Shown: positions 33,023-35,590 of the stretch, in pieces
How the letters are laid out: every line of letters begins with the position of its first letter
How positions within the stretch are numbered: position 1 is the first letter of the stretch
Assembly: GCA_016213895.1 (NCBI GenBank)
Contig: JACQZJ010000022.1
Span: forward strand, 1-35,590
Reading direction: 5' to 3'
Origin: Planctomycetota bacterium
GTDB taxonomy: Bacteria; Planctomycetota; B15-G4; JADJEK01
DNA: 35,590 bases
Notes under the pieces: generated by a model
The model's input: only the letters and a program-made list of their open reading frames with translations
Databases searched by the model: none
What the model was told of the DNA's origin: nothing
Program-made: the position numbers and the translations under genes

Positions 33023-33343
33023 ATGGCAGGCAGTGTGTTCTGGCGCCGCCGCGCCGAGCAGGACCTCACCGAGGCGTACCCCCACATCGGGGCCGACTCA
33101 CGCGCCGCCGCCGAGCGTTTGCCCCAGGCGGTGGAGGACGCCGTCCGCTTCCGGCTCGACAACCCCGGCGCCGGGCGCCTGCGCGAACTGCTCGCATCGC
33201 GCGCACAAAGTGTACGTTCCTGGGTCGTGAAGGGCTTCCAGGCCTACCTGATCCTGTACCGATCTAAAGGCGATGACCTTGAAGTCGTGCGCTTCCTCCA
33301 CGGAGCACGCGACCTCCCGAGGCTTCTCGAGGACGAGAGCTGA
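33023..33343 (+). CDS. parE: ParE/RelE-superfamily toxin
   Basis: A 106-residue toxin. The pattern fits ParE: 'WRRRAEQDLTEAYPHIGADS' (helix 1 and the A-DL-x-I-Y-like motif), a helical pair, 'DNPGAGRLRELLASRAQSVRSW', a beta hairpin 'KGFQAYLILYRSKGDDLEVVRF', and the end motif 'LHGARDLPRLL' (H-x-x-RD). ParE proteins poison DNA gyrase; RelE relatives cut mRNA, and the sequence does not fully exclude the latter. It follows parD by 9 bp. The 84 bp after its stop (33344-33427) separate it from the convergent VCBS gene and contain nothing further. Confidence 0.9.
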   Translation: MAGSVFWRRRAEQDLTEAYPHIGADSRAAAERLPQAVEDAVRFRLDNPGAGRLRELLASRAQSVRSWVVKGFQAYLILYRSKGDDLEVVRFLHGARDLPRLLEDES

Positions 33344-33427
33344 GGCCGCGACGCGTGGCGCGCGTCACGCCAACTCGGCGCGCCCTCCACCGGACGGCCC
33401 CGGCCGCCTCCGGAAGCGCCGGCCGGC

Positions 33428-35590
33428 TCAAGGCAGGAGATCGATCCTCACGCAGTTCGAGATGCTCCAGCCCATGGGCTGGCCCGCATCCTGGCACGCC
33501 GCCTGCACGTGGATCGACAGCGGGCCGCCTCCGCCCGGGACCCCGCCCGGGAAGAGGATCTCGCCGTCCTGGCTCGCGGACAGGAAGAGGATCGCCACGG
33601 GCGGCAGGATCGGGCAGAGGAAGCCCCCGGCCTCGAACACGTACGTGGGCGAGAAACTGGGCGAGACAAACAGCAGGGTGGCCGCGCCGGGCAGGGCCCC
33701 GGAGAGCACGAAGGTCGCGGACTTGCCCGAGGAGAGCGCCTGCCCCCACACGATGAGGCTCGCGCTCCCCGGCCCCTGATAACCCAGGTCGGCCTGGCAG
33801 ACCCCCATGAGGTTCTCGTACCATGCGATCTTGTCGTCCAGGAGCGACGCCGACAGCGCGTCCGGATCGCCGTCCCCGTCAACATCCGCCGCGAAGACAC
33901 GGCCCGCGCCCTGTCCCACCCAGGTGATCACTCTCTCCGGACCGAAGCTCCCCACACCGTTCGTGTTCTCGTACCACGCGATCTTGTAGTCGTCCATGGA
34001 GGCGGACAACACATCCGCGTCGCCGTCCCCGTCCAAATCCGTGGCAAAGACAGACCACGCACTATCCGCAGCAGTGGAGATCACCTGCTGCGGCCCGAAC
34101 AGCCCCAGGCCGCTCGTGTTCTCGTACCACGCGATCTTGTCGTCGTTCGAGGACGCGGACAGCACGTCCGCGTCTCCGTCCCCGTCCACGTCGGTGGCGA
34201 ACACACACCATGCCCCGTTCACAGCAGTCGAAACGACCTGCTGCGGACCGAAGTTCCCCAGACCGTTCGTGTTCTCATACCACGCGATCTTGTAGTCGCT
34301 GGTGGAGGCCGACAAGACATCTATGTCCCCATCCCCATCCAGGTCCGTGGCGAACACGGAACATGCCCAGCCTGCAGCGGTGGAGATCACCTGCTGCGGG
34401 CCGAAGCTCCCCTGACCATTCGTGTTCTCGTACCACGCGATCTTGTCGTCGTTCGACGACGCGGACAGCACGTCCGCGTCCCCGTCCCCATCCAAGTCCG
34501 CCGCAAGAACGTCCCGGGCACCATCGGCCTGGATCACCGACGCGGAGAGCACGTCCGGGTCCCCGTCCCCGTCCAGGTCCGCGGCGTAAACGCACCACGC
34601 GCCGTTCGCGGCGTTCGAGATCACCTGCTGCGGAGCGAAGCTCCCCTGACCGTCAGTGTTCTCATACCACGCGATCTTGTTGTCGAAGAGCGATGCGGAC
34701 AGCACGTCCGCGTCCCCGTCCCCATCCAAGTCCGCCGCAAGAACGTCCCGGGCACCATCGGCCTGAATCGTGATCACCTGCTGCGCGCCGAAATCGCCCG
34801 CCCCGACCGGGTCGTTCTCGTACCACGCGATCTTGTCGTCGTCCGCCGATGCGGACAGCACGTCCGCATCCCCGTCTCCGTCCAAGTCCGTGGCGTACAC
34901 GCACCATGCCCCGCTCACGGCAGTCGAAATCACGCGCTGCGGACCGAACGTCGCCAGACCATTCGTGTTCTCGTACCACGCCACCTGGTAGCAATGCGAC
35001 GCGGAGAGCACGTCAGCATCCCCGTCCCCATCCAGGTCCCCGGCGAAGACGCACATCGGCCCGTTGTAGGTAGTGGTGGAGATCACCTGTTGCGGACCGA
35101 AGCTCCCTAGGCCGTTCGTGTTCTCGTACCACGCGATCTTGCCGTCACTGTCTGACGCGGAAAGGACGTCCGCATCCCCGTCCCCGTCCAGATCCGTGGC
35201 GAAGACGCAGTACGCCCCGTCTGCCGAAGTAGATATCACCCGCTGAGGGCCGAAGCTCCCGAGGCCATCCACGTTCTCGTACCACGCGATCTTATCGTCA
35301 CCGTCTGACGCGGACAGCACGTCCATGTCGCCGTCCCCATACACGTCCCTGGCGAACACCGAAGCTGCCCTCAGCAACGAGGTCGAGACCACCTGCTGCG
35401 GGCCGAAGCCCCCGAGTCCGTCCAGGTTCTCGTACCATGCGATCCTGTTGTCACTCCACGAAGCGGACAGCACGTCCGCATCCCCGTCCCCGTCCAGGTC
35501 CGCGGCAAACACGGACCGTGCGTCGCCCGCGGCAGTCGAGATCACTTTCTGCGGACCGAAGCTCCCGGACCCGTTCAGATTCTCATACCA
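33428..35590 (-). CDS. FG-GAP/VCBS repeat secreted protein, 3'-terminal part
   Basis: Over 720 C-terminal residues of a larger protein; the frame and repeats run past the window's right edge, so the true start is not seen. Twelve units with a 51-residue (153-bp) period are visible. Each contains a D-x-DGDGD calcium-binding loop, 'VLSAS', 'IAWYEN' and 'FGPQQVIS'. Such units form an integrin-like beta-propeller with calcium in each blade. Unit 7 (at about 34535-34590) lacks the 25 residues or so with WYEN and FGPQQ. After the propeller the last 120 residues or so ('CQADLGYQGPGSASLIVWGQ' onward) form the same kind of C-terminal domain as in the matrixin protein. Likely a large surface or extracellular adhesion-type protein. 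Confidence 0.9.
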   Translation of the reverse strand, partial: WYENLNGSGSFGPQKVISTAAGDARSVFAADLDGDGDADVLSASWSDNRIAWYENLDGLGGFGPQQVVSTSLLRAASVFARDVYGDGDMDVLSASDGDDKIAWYENVDGLGSFGPQRVISTSADGAYCVFATDLDGDGDADVLSASDSDGKIAWYENTNGLGSFGPQQVISTTTYNGPMCVFAGDLDGDGDADVLSASHCYQVAWYENTNGLATFGPQRVISTAVSGAWCVYATDLDGDGDADVLSASADDDKIAWYENDPVGAGDFGAQQVITIQADGARDVLAADLDGDGDADVLSASLFDNKIAWYENTDGQGSFAPQQVISNAANGAWCVYAADLDGDGDPDVLSASVIQADGARDVLAADLDGDGDADVLSASSNDDKIAWYENTNGQGSFGPQQVISTAAGWACSVFATDLDGDGDIDVLSASTSDYKIAWYENTNGLGNFGPQQVVSTAVNGAWCVFATDVDGDGDADVLSASSNDDKIAWYENTSGLGLFGPQQVISTAADSAWSVFATDLDGDGDADVLSASMDDYKIAWYENTNGVGSFGPERVITWVGQGAGRVFAADVDGDGDPDALSASLLDDKIAWYENLMGVCQADLGYQGPGSASLIVWGQALSSGKSATFVLSGALPGAATLLFVSPSFSPTYVFEAGGFLCPILPPVAILFLSASQDGEILFPGGVPGGGGPLSIHVQAACQDAGQPMGWSISNCVRIDLLP
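34461..34531. repeat. 71-bp exact direct repeat, copy 1 (in VCBS gene)
   Basis: Identical over 71 bp to 34695-34765. It encodes 'QADGARDVLAADLDGDGDAD' and the following 'VLSA'. Adjacent bases differ. The other units of the gene are similar but not identical over this span, so this pair was duplicated recently. Copy 1 sits directly at the truncated unit. Confidence 0.85.
34695..34765. repeat. 71-bp exact direct repeat, copy 2 (in VCBS gene)
   Basis: The partner of 34461-34531, 234 bp apart, which is not a multiple of the 153-bp unit. The odd spacing reflects one normal unit plus one shortened unit between the copies. Confidence 0.85.

Noticed and set aside
34000-35590. CRISPR array suggested by regularly spaced similar sequences
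   Set aside because: The 153-bp period is within an open reading frame and encodes FG-GAP/VCBS units; repeats are not identical and there are no spacers or cas genes.

Overview
The window is very GC-rich and gene-dense. It looks chromosomal: there is no phage, plasmid or insertion-sequence gene. Three things suggest an uncultured Planctomycetota-like bacterium: an ECF sigma factor fused through a membrane segment to a long carboxypeptidase-regulatory-like region, several secreted proteins ending in a similar roughly 100-residue C-terminal beta domain, and FG-GAP/VCBS repeat proteins. This assignment is an inference; no rRNA or phylogenetic marker is present.

Region 1 (1-4976, minus strand) is a surface-polysaccharide operon read right to left: a Wzx-like flippase, three GT-B family 4 glycosyltransferases, and the first 20 codons of a hydrophobic protein cut by the window edge (possibly a polymerase or ligase). 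Region 2 (5295-7864) holds a secreted M4-type metalloprotease gene broken by a one-base frameshift, facing a small lipoprotein gene. Region 3 (7865-10839) starts with a 572-bp non-coding block full of inverted repeats, then encodes a stand-alone Hpt protein and an HDOD-REC-GGDEF protein with an intact GGEEF motif and inhibitory site. Region 4 (11017-15100) has a secreted matrixin-like protease with IPT/TIG domains and a large membrane protein with a degenerate methyltransferase-like domain and TPRs.

Region 5 (15190-19459, plus strand) has a monofunctional proline dehydrogenase, a Gfo/Idh/MocA oxidoreductase fused to an extended SDR epimerase, and a fourth GT4 glycosyltransferase overlapping the fusion gene; the last two fit sugar-nucleotide and glycan synthesis. 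Region 6 (19544-25506) has a 1046-residue protein with two receiver-like domains and a PEP/pyruvate-binding (PPDK_N) domain. It runs tail-to-tail into the membrane-tethered sigma factor gene with a 313-bp antisense overlap, which looks like a deletion (or misassembly) junction near 22460. Region 7 (25735-29317, minus strand) has NADP-type glutamate dehydrogenase, an SLC13/DASS anion:sodium symporter and a YchJ-like SEC-C protein.

Region 8 (29576-35590) has a Cys-rich exported protein, a secreted beta-propeller protein, a YigZ/IMPACT protein, a ParD-ParE-type toxin-antitoxin pair, and the C-terminal 700 or so residues of a VCBS/FG-GAP repeat protein that continues beyond the window.

The observations most worth a second look are the hairpin-rich non-coding block at 8016-8403, the convergent-gene junction at about 22460, the sigma factor fusion, the oxidoreductase-epimerase fusion whose natural start appears to be ACG rather than ATG, and the 71-bp exact duplication inside the VCBS gene.
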